Part shown: piece after piece, positions 22,697-34,720 of the stretch | Layout of the letters: the number at the start of each line of letters is the position of its first letter | Position numbering within the stretch: position 1 is the first letter of the stretch | DNA from: Verpa conica | Lineage: Eukaryota > Ascomycota > Pezizomycetes > Pezizales > Morchellaceae | Direction of reading: 5' to 3' | Assembly: GCA_033030425.1 (NCBI GenBank) | Contig: JAUFSD010000014.1 | Location: forward strand, 620,001 to 684,000 | Length of the DNA: 64,000 bases | Notes under the pieces: model-generated | Databases searched by the model: none | What the model saw: the letters and a program-made list of their open reading frames with translations, nothing else | Told to the model about the DNA's origin: nothing | Position numbers and translations under genes: made by a program

Positions 22697-23917
22697 GGCG
22701 GGGCGAGTGAGACGCTGTGTCGTGAAGGAGGGAAAGGGGAGAAGTGTCGTGGAGGTGAGCCCCAAGTCACCAGGGACGCGCCTGGTTGAACTGGGATTGG
22801 ATAGTCGATCTCGGCGGGTAAGTATGTTTGTGTCTCAACCTCCAATATCTGTTTCGTGGCTTTGACAGGCTATTTGAAATCAGAGAAGGGAAAGAAAAAG
22901 AAAAAAGAATAAGTAGTCGTGGGGGAGTTTTCCCGTTTGCTGGTAGCCTTGATAATTGATATTCTTGGCTCTAGGCCTCCAGATTTGCGGTTTTTTTTTG
23001 GGGGGGGGTGATGGGCTTGGAGGAGCTTCGACTCGTTAATAGATACCCCGTAGCAGTTCACTCATACAACTCAAGACTTCATACACTACTTATTGCGATA
23101 TTTGTTTCAGCCTTGGAGGAATACCTTCAGTTGTTGCAACTCTACAGGGGTTATCCAGAGGCTGTATTCTGCTTGGGACAGGAGATAAAGTATCGACATG
23201 CCAGCCACAGCTATATATTCTTGAGCGAGAGAGAAAGAGAGAGAGATTAATACTATGAATATGAATATAAATTTATTCTAGAGCACCCACTTTACAAAAA
23301 CTGTCCTGGCAATTTTACCAGGCAGATTAATAACGAAATGTTCAATCGTGGTTGTTGCCGCGTGTTCGATACTGCAGAGTTTCAGCTTGGCCTTTGATCC
23401 AGTGTGTAACGTTTCGATACTGCCCATTGTGTACGTACTGAGCACTGCCAGTCTGCCTTGAGAGGCAGGTACGTGGGTATGTAATACATGTATGTATAGT
23501 ACAATAGTCTCGAGGGTCTGGTAGGGCTTCACGATTTAGCACTCGGAGATACTACATGACATTGTTTACCATACAGAGGTGCCATGAAACAGGGGTGGTA
23601 GCAAGGCCTGTCTTCAACTCTTAACTCTGTTTCCGCAACCGCTGTTCCTGGGAGAGTACATGATGTATATTGTATATGTAAATATATATGTACATCTAGC
23701 GGTTGGGAATCCCCAGGAAAGCAAAAAGCGGGTAACCCCCCAAGACACAGCTCAGGCAACGGGGCTTGCCGCTGAACACCAAACACCAAACACAAAAACA
23801 TCCATCGTCTTCGAGCCTCCCTCAACACCAAGAACACAGCCTTCTACCTTCCTAGGTACTACTGGGAACTACCATCTAAACAACACACCTCACACACACC
23901 CCTTCCAATAATCGATA
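22697..23917. promoter_or_regulatory. Divergent promoter region of gpi12 and the DUF7719-like gene
   Basis: 1.2 kb between two start codons facing away from each other. It has a T9G10 homopolymer junction near 22992-23010, a GA-rich tract at about 23224-23247 and ATGTA/TACAT-rich sequence near 23660-23695. No gene is supported inside it. Confidence 0.45.
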
Positions 23918-24572
23918 ATGGCAAAATCAAAGGAATACGTAAAAGATCCCAAGGATGAAATCACAATCAAAGAGCTCCCCCTCAAGAACCCCATCTGGAC
24001 AAAGCCTGCCGGTACAAAGACCCTCGTCGACATAATCGAGGAAAAACGTCCTCGTCACCCTGACGGCACCCCTATCGAACCCGAGGGGGGCGAGGAGGTG
24101 GACGTTTTCGGCCCGGCTATGCAAGCATTTACATGGACCGTCCCACTGGCGATGCTGCTCTTCGCTTTCGATGTTCTCGTCCATCAGCAGTATCGGCAGG
24201 AGGTAGAGCTCGGCATGATCATGGGAAGGGTGTTGAAAGCTGTCCCAGGTACGTACCACCGCTCCGGCAAGGATACCAAGAAATTACCAAGCTAACAGGT
24301 GATGTAAAGCGATTTATATCCTTCTCTACATCTTCCACCCGCGCCGCCACTGGATATCCGCGCAGCTCTTCTTCTTCGCTGTCAGTATTGCCGCAGGGTG
24401 CTGGCTTGTCCATGCGGTCAATAAGTCGGGATACTACGCGGTCATGAAGCGGGCTCCCCCCGTCGGGACACTTTGGATCTGGGCAGCGGTTGAGATGAGC
24501 TTAGGTCCGATTTTGTTGAGTTCGTTGATTATTGGGAGTTATACGAGGTGGAACGGATATACTTTTATGTAA
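23918..24572 (+). CDS. Small conserved fungal membrane protein (DUF7719-like)
   Basis: Exons are 23918-24248 and 24310-24572 (197 aa). The N-terminal 65 residues are soluble and charged. Three or four hydrophobic helices follow: FTWTVPLAMLLFAFDVLVH, then after the intron a helix around IYILLYIF, LFFFAVSIAAGCWLVHAV, and a final one around IWAAVEMSLGPILLSSLI. The phrase FDVLVHQQYRQE and the overall layout resemble the fungal family I know as DUF7719; that link is from memory and moderately sure. No enzymatic motif is visible and function is unknown. It ends with RWNGYTFM. Confidence 0.75.
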
Positions 24573-25021
24573 GACATGTACGGTGGGAGGTGCTCGGAAA
24601 TGTAACTTCCCTATGTGGATTTATTGTCATGTGCCACATGACCGGGGGTGTCTACTGTATTATTGTTACCGGATTTGGTTCTGTTTGCATTGATGGCGCT
24701 CGTATCTTAAAGGTTTTAATGTCACAACTTTAGAGAAATTTTTGTTTACTGAAAATTAGATTATTTGCGAGTCTAGATTTACAACCTCTTGGCCCTCTCC
24801 CCCCCATACACAAAACTACCGCTGACTCCAGGCCTCACTCGCCAGTGCTGGGTTAAAATATAAGAAGATAAAACAAAAAAAAGGCAAAAGACCTAACCAA
24901 CTATACAAGGTATCTCAAACCCTATAGCAAATGCACGCACGCACACCCCTTCCCCCACAAAGGATTTACGCCGGAAAAAAAAAACTACATACAAATCCAC
25001 AACCCATCTTCCACACCGAGT
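24573..25021. other. Short intergenic spacer
   Basis: About 450 bp between converging genes. It includes A-rich runs and the CA-containing GCACGCACGCACAC patch near 24930. It should hold both 3' UTRs; nothing else seen. Confidence 0.5.
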
Positions 25022-26217
25022 TCACCTTCCTGATCTCATCTGCCTATCTAAATCCTCACTCTCTATCCTCCCATGACCCGCAGTAAACGACACCGGTGCA
25101 CCTGGATGAAACCTAAACGCAACTGGAGTCGGCGGCGCCCCTTCCTCAAAGCCCAACTCCGCCAACCTCTTCTTCATAGGTGGCCTATCCGCCTGATGAC
25201 TAACCCAGCTCTTAACGCCCCTAAACATCGGCTCACTATCCGTACTACTCCTCTTTGTCGTCCACGAGAACCTTGATACCATCGGGTCTTGCGTCTGGGG
25301 AATAGGCGGTGGCACAAAAGATGCATAAATCTTCCTTACTGGTGCCTTCTCTGGGTACGGCTCTATCTGACTGATCGAGGATTCCATCCCCGGGGACCTT
25401 AACTCTTCATATACTGGTGGGAGGCGGGTGCCATTGTTGGATTCGGATTCGAGGTAGAACGTGCGGTGGCTATCTTCGTTGGTGTCGGGGTCACGGAAGG
25501 GGGAGCGGTCGTTCATGAAGACTAGTGGTGGGGGTTTCGGCATTGTGGGTGCAGGTGCAGGTGTAGTTGCAGGATGTTGGCTGCTGCCACCACCAAAGAG
25601 TGTGCTTGGGGGGGTTTGTGGGTAAGGGTAGGCTTGCTTCTCGTCGGTCCAGATGTTGTTGTTGTCGTTATTATTGTTGTTAATACGCTTGTTTTTGCGC
25701 CAGCGGAAAACGAGGAAGGCGATTACGGCGAAAATGACAAGTGCACTGATTGTGCCGCCGGCGATTGCGGCGCCATTGGACCTGGAGGGTGAGGATGAGG
25801 TGCTTGTGACTGGGAGGGCGGAGGTGGCAGAGGTGGCGGTGGGGAGGGTGTCCGCAAGGCTGGTGGGAGTCGAGGTTGGGTTGATGGAGATGGTTGCAGA
25901 GATGGAGCTTACGGAGGGTCGGTTTCGGGAGTCGTTATTTACTGCCTATAGGTACAGAGTTAGCCTTTGGGGGGGGGGATTATAAGTGAGGGGTTTTTAT
26001 ATACATCATCTTCATCGTCACTATCATCGTCACTATCATCGTCAGACTCTTGGTCCTTATCGGCTTTGATGTCTTTATCGAGATGCACTGCATCTTCAAT
26101 TGTTTTCTCTAGAGAGCTTGAGTTCTCTTCTCGTCTTGTGATCTGCTCAAGTGGGATTGCTGAGACGGAGAGGAAGAGAGCTGAGGCTATGGCATATCTA
26201 ATGCGTAGGTTCGACAT
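25022..26217 (-). CDS. Single-pass membrane protein with signal peptide
   Basis: Exons are 26217-26005 and 25945-25022 (378 aa; the intron has a GTATAT donor, GCTAAC branch and TATAG acceptor). Residues 1-20 are a signal peptide (LFLSVSA before a likely cut), and a very acidic run of D, S and E covers about 57-71. A Ser/Thr/Pro-rich, probably glycosylated stretch follows. A transmembrane helix lies at about 130-151 (SALVIFAVIAFLVF), flanked by the stop-transfer RWRKNKR. The cytoplasmic tail has an Asn run and a Pro-rich region with PPPLVFMNDRSPFRDP. The design matches fungal type-I plasma-membrane proteins of the Mid2/Wsc-like sensor style, but no WSC cysteine domain is present, so no function is assigned. 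Confidence 0.78.
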
Positions 26218-29200
26218 GGTCGGTTTATGTATTTGTTTATTTGTTTATTTGTTCGGCGAAACTGATTGATGCGAGGTAGCAATAAAGCGGTCGCGATCGA
26301 TTCGTGAGGAGTACGAGCCGGCCGTACAATTAAATGGTAGTAATAAGTGAAACCGTGAAAAGCATATATATGTAAAGGAACAGTATAGGAAAGAAACCCG
26401 AGCAAAAAAAAAAAAATAATAATAATAAAAAAAGAAGAGGTATTTGAAAGATCGAACCCGTCGAATAGAAGGCAAAGAAGAAACGAAAATAGAAAGGAAG
26501 AAGAGGAACGTAAAGTTAAGAAAGAGAAGGGGAAGAGGAAAGAGGAAGAAGATGAAGCCGGGGAGGTAAGAAGTTAAAACTCCTAAAGAAGCGGATCTTG
26601 CCCACCACTGTATATACTTACCTCCTGGGGGGGCTTGATATGTACAGGCGCGTAACTTCTTGCCGGCCCTGGGCACGCGTAAGCATCAAGGGGGGGATCT
26701 CCCACCCTCCTACTACAACCTCCGTCATTGAACATCACCCTATACTTAGTTTACCACTCTCTTTGCTCTATTACCCTTGACAAGCTGGGGCCATAAAACA
26801 CTCAAACCAATGTGGTACTCTTGGTTGTTGTAGGAAAAAGAAAACTTGCAGAAAAAAGAAAGCGGGTGCTGGGCGATCATTTCACCCCTTCCTTGCATAG
26901 CCAAACAGGCATGAAACAGCCCGTGTCTCACCTCATTGGGTACAAAATAGGAAATCGGGCAAGAGGAAAAAAACAATCGAGGGCTGCCGGAGAGTATCCG
27001 AGCCATGTACGTTATGTACGACATACATGTACTTATTCATCTTTGTTATGAAAGTAGCAAAGTTAATAGTAGAATAGTGTTGTGTAATGCGCAGGTACCC
27101 ATCAAGCATAACTCAACTCCAAAATAGAATCGGCTAACCCCCCCTTTCTATTCGGTACCAATCCTTTCATCGTGACTTAATTTATTCCTTCTCTAGCGAG
27201 AGAGAGAAAATCTCCACATCTATAAGACTTAACCCACCGTAGTTCCAACTACGCCTTATTCATGAATTCACTAAGCTAGATCAATCTATTGGTGCCTACC
27301 AATTGCCGGTCTTCTGCACGATGGGGGTGGAGCCGGACGCGCAATTGCTGGGGGCGGAGAGCCTTTCCCCTACATCGAATAAATTACTGTGAAATTTCGT
27401 TAAAGGACCTCTTCGCTCGCCAGGATAACCTCACTTCTCGGATGGAACCGAGTCTAATAAACCAGGATCGAGATGATCTTTCCATGTTTGCCAAGATTCC
27501 CTAAAAAATAGATGGTTAAACAATTAGACATCGCGATAACGACTATGTGATTGGATATTCAGCTCTTTCGCATACCACGCAAGAAAGGGAGGAAAAAAAG
27601 ATATGAAAAATACTCTCGAATCAGAATTCTTCACGATCTATCAGCTGATCAATCGCGGACTATCGATCAATTCCATCAGCCAGTAAACATGCAGAGTAAA
27701 GTAAAAGACAATCTGAAACGCTGTAAAAGCTAGTTTAGTTGCTTCTATTTGACGGTGCCCCACTTCTTTTTACAACAACACCAGCGGCTATCATTTTCAG
27801 CGGGACGCTAACAATCACGGTCTCACGAAGCGCTGGTAGCAACCCGCACGCGCTGTTAGTCTCCATTTTACATGAGGCTCTATCGTGAATTCAAAAGCCT
27901 GTTGTTTCTTGTTGCACACGTATGCCCCATCAGCTTAAATTGGTTTCGATTCTCCTCCTCGCCCCGCCTACATGCTTGGCTCTATTGTCCTCGATAGTGA
28001 GATTTGAAACAATCATTATTGGAGATACCAAGAGTTCATCATATACATATGTACATCGTCAGCAAGAGTACTTGGACAGTCTTTTTGAGCCTCGAGTTGC
28101 CCAAAGTCTCGCAAAAACAGGAACCCGAAACGTCGATTCCCGCGATCAGAATCTTTTGTTATTGAAGAATTGGGTTTTAGCAGGGTGAAGTGGGGGGGAG
28201 GGAGCACGTACGTACTTCACCAACAATTGACAGGTACTTCGACAAAACCTTCCATCTCGACCTGTCAATCACCAACAAGTATCAAAGAGGGGGGGGGGAT
28301 ATCTGCCTTGCTTTCATGAATATATGTTCATGATGTGTTGTGAAAATTACAACACCCCCCACCTCGGGAAACTGGAGGCTAGCTAGGCTGCCATTCTTAA
28401 ACTATCCATATATCCTTGAAATACAAAAAAGAAAGAAATAGGTCTAGAAAGAAAGAAAAAATAGACATGGAGGATGCAAACCCTTAACGAGCCCAATATA
28501 CAGCGCTAGATTAACTAGGAAGTTAAGCCTAGGACAAACTTTTCAATCAAATACCTTCCAATGATCTGTAATATAGCGCTGGTACTTTATTGGAGCTTGT
28601 TTTTATTTCTTCAAGTTAAACCCTCCGACTCGTTGTTTATTTTTTCATATCTACTTCTCGCGCAAGTAAATTAAATTTTACTTATACAGGGGGACGGACA
28701 GAACAAGCATAGTATTGAAATAAACGGAAAGAATTCCTCAGATAGACGGACTACACCTTGTATCCTTGTACGCACGACCCTCAATATCCTAGCTGGGGTG
28801 GACATCTAGTACAAAAATCTGAAAGGTTTAAACGAGGCTAGGTACACCTGCCTGGTAAAATAATGTGGAAGTCGTTATCATGCTGTACCGGGCAGTGGGT
28901 CCCGAAAGTGCTGTATTAGATAAAGAGCAAAGTTGGTAGATAAACACGATTGCATATTTCTACTTTTTTGTATGATGTTTATGAGCTGAAAGTGACGCAT
29001 AAGAAGGTATAGGGTGAAAAGAGCCTCAAGGCAGGAGAGGGAACACGCATGGTGAACATGAATATCATGAATTTTTGTCCATTCTTTTGTTTTATCTCCG
29101 CTCGAGTCAACCTATAGGTAGGATTCCACTGCTTATGTATCATTTCTCGCTAGTGCTAGTTCTTGGAGCATCATACACCTAGTCAACATAAGACCTCACT

Positions 29201-29575
29201 CCACAGGTGCATAGAAAGCACCTGCTGACAGCTATCCATCATAGTCGACTGTTCAAAATATAGTCTCACTGTAGTTGTAGTTGGTCTCGGAGTAGAACTT
29301 GCAATATTTAAAAAATTAAATGTTTCTTTTGGAGAAGGTGAATATTGTGAATTGGTGAATTGAATTTCATATGCTTATAAAAACAAAAAAACGAAACGAA
29401 ACCATTTATGATATTTAGCTTAATCATACACGGTGCTTTGCGCAGCTACAGAATGCATAATACCTACCAAGGCGAATAAAGAAATCCCCAAAGCTAATTC
29501 GCACCACTGTTGATTACTATTACCCTTATCTTCCGCCATCCTACAGGGTCCTTGTGAATGGTCACAAGCAACAAA
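26218..29575. other. Gene-poor region, 3.4 kb
   Basis: No supported gene. Just upstream of the preceding minus-strand gene is a TTTATTTG-type repeat (26228-26252). Homopolymer and simple A/T tracts follow (26405-26430). At 28226-28269 there is a 10-bp inverted repeat ATTGACAGGT/ACCTGTCAAT with a 24-nt loop. CATGAA/TTCATG arms at 28315-28332 form another small palindrome. G-runs occur near 28287-28296. Short frames such as 27289-27504 and 27922-28188 have no recognisable domain. Confidence 0.5.
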
Positions 29576-30682
29576 CTATAATTTTTTTAAGTAGATTTCT
29601 TTATAATCGTATTGTGTGGTTGTATCTTCATCGTTTTTCCACAAGGCAGTATAAAAAACCAGTGGATCTCTCAATGCCAAAAAGTCCTGTAAAGTCTCCA
29701 TTTTTGTTTTTAGGACGTGTCGAGATTCCATACCCAAAATGAAATCTAGGTCATTAGCAATCTCTTCAAATACTTCATCTTCGGTATGTATGGCAGCCTC
29801 AACAAATGCAGCTGCTATTTTAATCCATGCCAAACTCCACGGCACATCTAGGGTCGCTCTAGCTTGTCTAAACTCGACTGTTCCATAAGTCTTACATGAC
29901 TGAAAATTATACTTGAAGTTTTTATCCCATCGAAGAGGCCCATTGATAGTGGCAATAATTTCGTCCACTTTAGTTAGGCCGTCTAGAATTTTGATCAACG
30001 GAAGAAGTTTTGGGGGTTCACTCAAGTTTAGTGAAAATTTCCTGAAGCCGTATGCCATGCCCCTGTTAGATTTTGTATACATATTACTGTATTGCCTCCA
30101 TGGTGGATGAAACTTGTCCATCACATCTTCAAAGAGAATAATGGCCTTCGCTATCCGTCTCAGGTGGTCAGCACTGAAGCTCCCACGGCGTCCAATATGT
30201 ACATGGAACCCACATGCCCATGTAAGAGAGACTTCTATTGGGCAAGACGCAACCGTCTCTAGCATCCCACTAACCAAATATTTGTACGAGTCCATCCTCA
30301 TAATCGGTGTCACAATTTCGATGCCTCTTCCATTAGCAGGCATCCCATTAATCTGTTCAAATTTAACACAGAACCGGCGTTTGTTGTACCATTCCCTATC
30401 CTCATGATCATACTCCTGATCGAAAAACTCTGCCTTTTCTGCCGGGTGCCATTGTGCACTATATGATGGGGCGTAGTAGTAGCGATCATATTCAAATGGC
30501 ATACTAACCAAAAATTTCTGGTTGAGAAGGTCGACCATCTGAGCATAGACATGGTCGAGCTTAGAATCAACGGAGGAGCTAGCAATTATCTCAAGTTCAG
30601 CACCCAGTGTGGTGATGTGTTGATCTCGGGATTCTGTAATTGGTCTCGGTGCATGCTGCATAGAGATGTGATCTGCCATCAC
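29576..30682 (-). CDS. Amidoligase-family protein (COOH-NH2 ligase fold)
   Basis: Intronless, 368 aa. Motifs fit the putative amidoligase family related to glutamine synthetase and gamma-glutamylcysteine ligase: GAELEI at residues 27-32, GIEIVTPIM at 120-128, CGFHVHIG at 157-164 and GTVEFRQARAT at 267-277. Acidic and His residues in these motifs are the expected metal and ATP ligands. By family analogy it would join a carboxylate to an amine at the cost of ATP; the substrates are unknown. Most characterised contexts of this family are bacterial peptide-modification operons, whereas fungal copies stand alone, as here. No partner gene is adjacent: the nearest genes are a membrane protein more than 3 kb away and Ipi1. 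Gene-poor flanks and lack of introns give it an accessory look. Confidence 0.85.
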   Translation of the reverse strand: MMADHISMQHAPRPITESRDQHITTLGAELEIIASSSVDSKLDHVYAQMVDLLNQKFLVSMPFEYDRYYYAPSYSAQWHPAEKAEFFDQEYDHEDREWYNKRRFCVKFEQINGMPANGRGIEIVTPIMRMDSYKYLVSGMLETVASCPIEVSLTWACGFHVHIGRRGSFSADHLRRIAKAIILFEDVMDKFHPPWRQYSNMYTKSNRGMAYGFRKFSLNLSEPPKLLPLIKILDGLTKVDEIIATINGPLRWDKNFKYNFQSCKTYGTVEFRQARATLDVPWSLAWIKIAAAFVEAAIHTEDEVFEEIANDLDFILGMESRHVLKTKMETLQDFLALRDPLVFYTALWKNDEDTTTQYDYKEIYLKKL

Positions 30683-30842
30683 TGGGCTGGTCTTGTGTTG
30701 ATATATATCTAGCTGTTAAGCGTATATCAATCCTAAATTCACACGTCAAAGTATGTTAGTACCTGTGAAGACGCGACCTCGGTACTTCAGCTAGTTGTAT
30801 ATATAGAGAGACTTGTCTCTTGATATATAGACAGTAAAAACG

Positions 30843-31165
30843 GCTGACTATCTTAGAGAGCCCAAGGTGTTAGTGTGCCTTGCTTTGGAGGGTTTCAGTG
30901 ACGGGGTTTGGAGGAATTGGCGGGTTCTGCACAAGATTCGTGGTTATACTGCAGCTACTTCAAAGATTCCTAAACTTGACAGGGGAAAGTAGATGAATAC
31001 TGACTAGTGGTGTTGGGAGGATCTTGATGATTCGAAATTCCTGAGAAACACAGATGAACCCCGCTACCATACTGGTTTATATAGAAGGGAGTTCAGGGTT
31101 AAGCTGGAGATTGGGGTGGGGGTTGCGCTAATAGAATCCTAGAATGATTATGGAGGATGTTAGAG
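30843..31165 (+). pseudogene. Possible decayed coding fragment
   Basis: In one plus-strand frame about 107 codons read with only three TAG stops and protein-like composition, including GFSDGVWRNWRVLHKIRGYT, then WEDLDDSKFLRNTDEPRYHT and LYRREFRVKLEIGVGVAL. TAG is what a C-to-T change makes from CAG, so the stops could be mutational. I do not recognise a family. It could also be chance openness. It lies in the promoter side of the amidoligase gene. Confidence 0.3.
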
Positions 31166-31545
31166 ATGACAGATAAGGCCAAATAATAATCCGTTGTACT
31201 AAGAATTACTGTGGGATATTTTGTCATATCACTACATGTAGTTATCACTCAAATTGTCCTGAGACTTTAGTAACATTGCAATACATATATCAATTAAAAT
31301 ATGTATAACTTTATATTCTAGCAAAAGACGTGTTCGGTCATAGAACGATGAAAATGGTGCATCCCGTCCGCTCTGCTGTACCCAATCATCGTATCGCCTA
31401 GTTAGTACTGCACTGGGTGACCATGTGGGAATCCTGGGTGCTGAACTCAATTTATTTTTGGCTTCAATACTCTATCTTTTATGGAAGATACTTTCGTTGG
31501 GCCCTTTCGGGAGTATTGACTAGGAAGTTTTAACATCGATTAGTT

Positions 31546-32691
31546 CTATTCAACTACCTTCTCTTCTAATATTCCATCTAAATAAGCCAAAACCTTTCCT
31601 GCAGCCCTTCCTACTTCTCCGCCATCCTTCTTCAAGCTTGAGAGTCCATTACTCAATAGAGCTAATACTCCTTTACCAGGACCATCCGTCAAATATCTCC
31701 GCCTAGAATCCACGTCTTCTGGCTCTCCCATCATAGCCATTGGACCAGAATCACCTACCTGTCCTTCACTATTACCTCCGCTGTTGTTAATCGGTGGCGC
31801 CGAAAACAAGTTTAGATAAGCATATGCATTTGACTTTTTCGGTATCATATATATATCTGAGCTCCCATGTAGCAATCCTGAACTTCCGTTACCTTCCTCA
31901 TCATTATCCCTGCTCTGTAACCCTGTTTCTAGGACATATTTAAGAACCCCTAAATGTAATAAAACGATTTTTGTTTCCTTTCCTTTTGGAACCACCGCCT
32001 TCACACCACTTCCATTCCATCCAAGGCACCCGGCAATACCCCTCAAGCTGTTTCCCCACCCCCCGCCACCAAAGGCACCTTCCCTGTCAACCCCAATAGC
32101 CCATTCCAAAAACTTTGTAGAGTCTGCCCTAATATCTTCCGTGATGTGTGTCGTTGCTGAATGCACATATAAAAGTATCTTGGGAATATACATGGCGACC
32201 TGTTCGTGCGGGAGAAGTTTGAATAGTGCTAGAAGGTGGGCCCTAACTAGTTGTGAAGTGTCTAGCATTAGTGGTACTAGTCCACTGATAATGCTCGCCA
32301 TCGCTGGAACTCCATTGGTGGATGTAGAGGTCGAGGAAGTCGCATATGTGAGGGCATTGGGGAGGTGCGTTGTTAGGTAAGATAGAGACTCGCGGCGTGT
32401 GGAGGCAGAATGGTGCTTGAGTAATGATAAATGGTGCGTGAAGAGATAAGATACACTCGGTGCAGAAGTATAGAGTGATTGTGTGGCCACGACAATTGCT
32501 GTGGTTATTCCTCTTCGTTAGCTATAGCTCTTGTTAGGAATTCAAAAGAAAATGATAGGCAAAATAGTACCTTTGGATTTGAAAGAGGTGCTGGTGAAAT
32601 TTGATGCTTTGGGTTTTTTTTTCCCAACTTTCAGTTTAGGCTTCTGGAAGTCCTTCAATTTTTCCTTTTTTTTCTTATTACTAGAGCCCAT
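31546..32691 (-). CDS. ipi1: Pre-rRNA-processing protein Ipi1 (Rix1 complex)
   Basis: Exons are 32691-32571 and 32498-31546 (357 aa, phase 1 junction). Ipi1 works with Rix1 and Ipi3 in the nucleus on ITS2 processing and release of pre-60S ribosomal particles; the animal relative is TEX10. The N-terminus is strongly basic (MGSSNKKKKEKLKDFQKPKL) and includes the typical FTSTSFKSKAIVV around the intron. The helical-repeat core follows (HHLSLLKHHSASTRRESLSY, LVPLMLDTSQLVRAHLLALF, DSTKFLEWAIG). The intron has a usual place for this gene, right after the basic tail. The C-terminal third has low-complexity Gly/Asp/Ser inserts. Confidence 0.88.
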
Positions 32692-33236
32692 TGTGGAATT
32701 GATGATGGTTGACTTTTTTCAGTCGAAGTTTTTCAAGGTTGAAGTTGTGAAATAGAGAGCCGGGTAATCCTTCCTTGCTAGGATATGGTAAGCTACTAAT
32801 AGATTAAACTCTTAAATATACCACCCCTTCGGATAAAATATGCTAAGATTCTTATTTAATATTAACCAAGCAAGAAAGGAGAGCTGTGCTTGATAAGAGG
32901 CACCATAACCCCACATTTCTGGTGCCCTGAAAATATACTGTACAACGCCGACCGTAAATTGTATATTACAAGCATTTAATTAGGAGCCTATCTAAAGAAA
33001 CGAAAGAAAAAGTAGAAGTACTACCTACCCATGATGTATCCTATATAAAAGGGTAAAAACAAAGAAGCAAAGGGTATAAGAAAGATTACAAAAGGGAACA
33101 GCGAAAGAAGGAAGTTGGAAACAGAAATTTCCTTAAAGGTGCTAAACCAACAAACCAAAAATTGGAAAATAAGACAAAGAGAACACCCACCAACACCTGC
33201 AACCGCTAAGAATAGAGATTGATACGTTTCGTAAGA
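32692..33236. other. Intergenic spacer, 545 bp
   Basis: Spacer between ipi1 and the F-box gene, both on the minus strand. It holds the ipi1 promoter and the F-box 3' flank, AT-rich with purine-rich runs near 33060-33180. No other feature is supported. Confidence 0.5.
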
Positions 33237-34720
33237 TTACTTGCCTTCTCCACTCCCTTCGATCTGGGCGACTAGGCCTGCTCTAACAAATTCCACCATT
33301 GGGCGCTGCCTTTTCAAATCTTCAATCACAGCCTCTGGAATGCCCTTGCTGAAACTGACCCTACAATTAGGGCTTAAACCTTCAAGAGCTTTGCTGAGAT
33401 CAAGAATATCTTCAACCTTAGTCAAACCACTAATTGCTACTTTCTCCAGCTTTTTTCCGGCCACTAGCAGACTTGACCAAAAGCCATCCTCCCATTTACC
33501 TTCACCTCGGCGAGATTTAGCGCCATAGTTAAATTCCGAAACTTCAACGCTCAGTTGGCGAAGCTCCGATAGGTCCAGCCCCATATCCTTAATTTCCAAC
33601 GCCGAGAACTCCCATACTCCTAATGTTTCGAGCTTTGGTGGTTTACTATGGCTCGTTTGGAAACTACGTACATGATCTTCGTTCTTCGATTCGCAGATCT
33701 GACGAGCTGAAGGATAATGTGTAGGGGACTGTCCCAACAATGATGTTGCATTAACTCGGAGGTGCTTGAAGTGAATCCAATCTTTGATAAGGTCTAAAGA
33801 TTGGAGAACACAGAGATCCCGCGTTGCATGCTCCCATTGATGAACATCAGCCCCTGAGTGGCGGACGGCAACCCCGTCTAGCGATAGAACCTCGCAGGCT
33901 ATGGGTTGACGTAGCACTGAGGTAACCTGACAGATATGGTTTACCTGGGTATACATAAAAGAGAGATACTGGAGTCCCTTGAATTCATTTGTCAAAAGAA
34001 ATTCTGATAGTTGTTAGTTATTCTTTTTTCGTAAATCCCCCCCGCTCCGACTATTTCTAACAAACTTTGAGAAAAGGAAGCTTATATACCTGCTGATAAA
34101 TGGTTCAACCCCAAGAACCAGAGGCGTTTGACTTCTAGTTCTCTCCGTGACTTATTGCGTTGCTGCAAGTTGAAGTCGAAAACTTTCTGAGACTTCCCTG
34201 CAAAGACAAATGAGGCTAATTCTCTAGTCTTGAATTCTTGGACGAAGTCGGCCAGTGGTTCCGGGCCAATTGTTGACCTTTTGATTTCTGGTACCTCTAT
34301 CTCTGAACCATCATCTCTGTCATCAAATACTGAATATAAACTCTGCTACAGTTAGCCTGAACTCATGATGATATAACTGAAATACATATTGATTACCATA
34401 TGCGGCGGGCAGTTGATCATCACATCCCGCCACCTAGTGCAAACATGTGCTAAATTACATACAGTCTTCACGGATGGTTCAAGGGTGTATTTTTGGGTCT
34501 TGAGCGCTTTCTGAACTTCCGTGAAGATAGCGATTAGAATCTCCGTAGGCATACGGTTGACATGATTCCTGGTGTCTGGGAGCCGAGCCTTGATTCTGCT
34601 GGAACGACGAAGAGTTATCGCCGGCGCTTTCGTGCAAACCCGCTGTCGTTTTGATGGAGTTTCTGATACAGCATCGGGTGTGAATCCATATTTAAGCTTT
34701 CGCTTCTTCTGTAAGCCCAT
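33237..34720 (-). CDS. F-box protein
   Basis: Exons are 34720-34397, 34345-34090 and 34003-33237 (448 aa, phases 0 and 1). Residues about 54-105 form an F-box-like helix set: VNRMPTEILIAIFTEVQ, then VCNLAHVCTRWRDVMINCPP. This motif binds Skp1 and places the protein in an SCF ubiquitin ligase. The N-terminus is basic and nuclear-signal-like (KKRKLKYG, SKRQR). The remainder has irregular leucine-rich strands (LQSLDLIKDWIHFKHLRV, LETLGVWEFSALEIKDMGL), which probably recognise the substrate. Such genes are numerous and fast-evolving in fungi, so no orthologue is proposed. Confidence 0.82.

Noticed and set aside
26450..26470. TCGAACCC resembling a tRNA B-box
   Set aside because: No matching A-box or cloverleaf could be drawn around it.
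28226..28269. 10-bp inverted repeat as a bacterial-type terminator
   Set aside because: Nuclear fungal DNA with no adjacent gene end; kept only as a small repeat in the region description.
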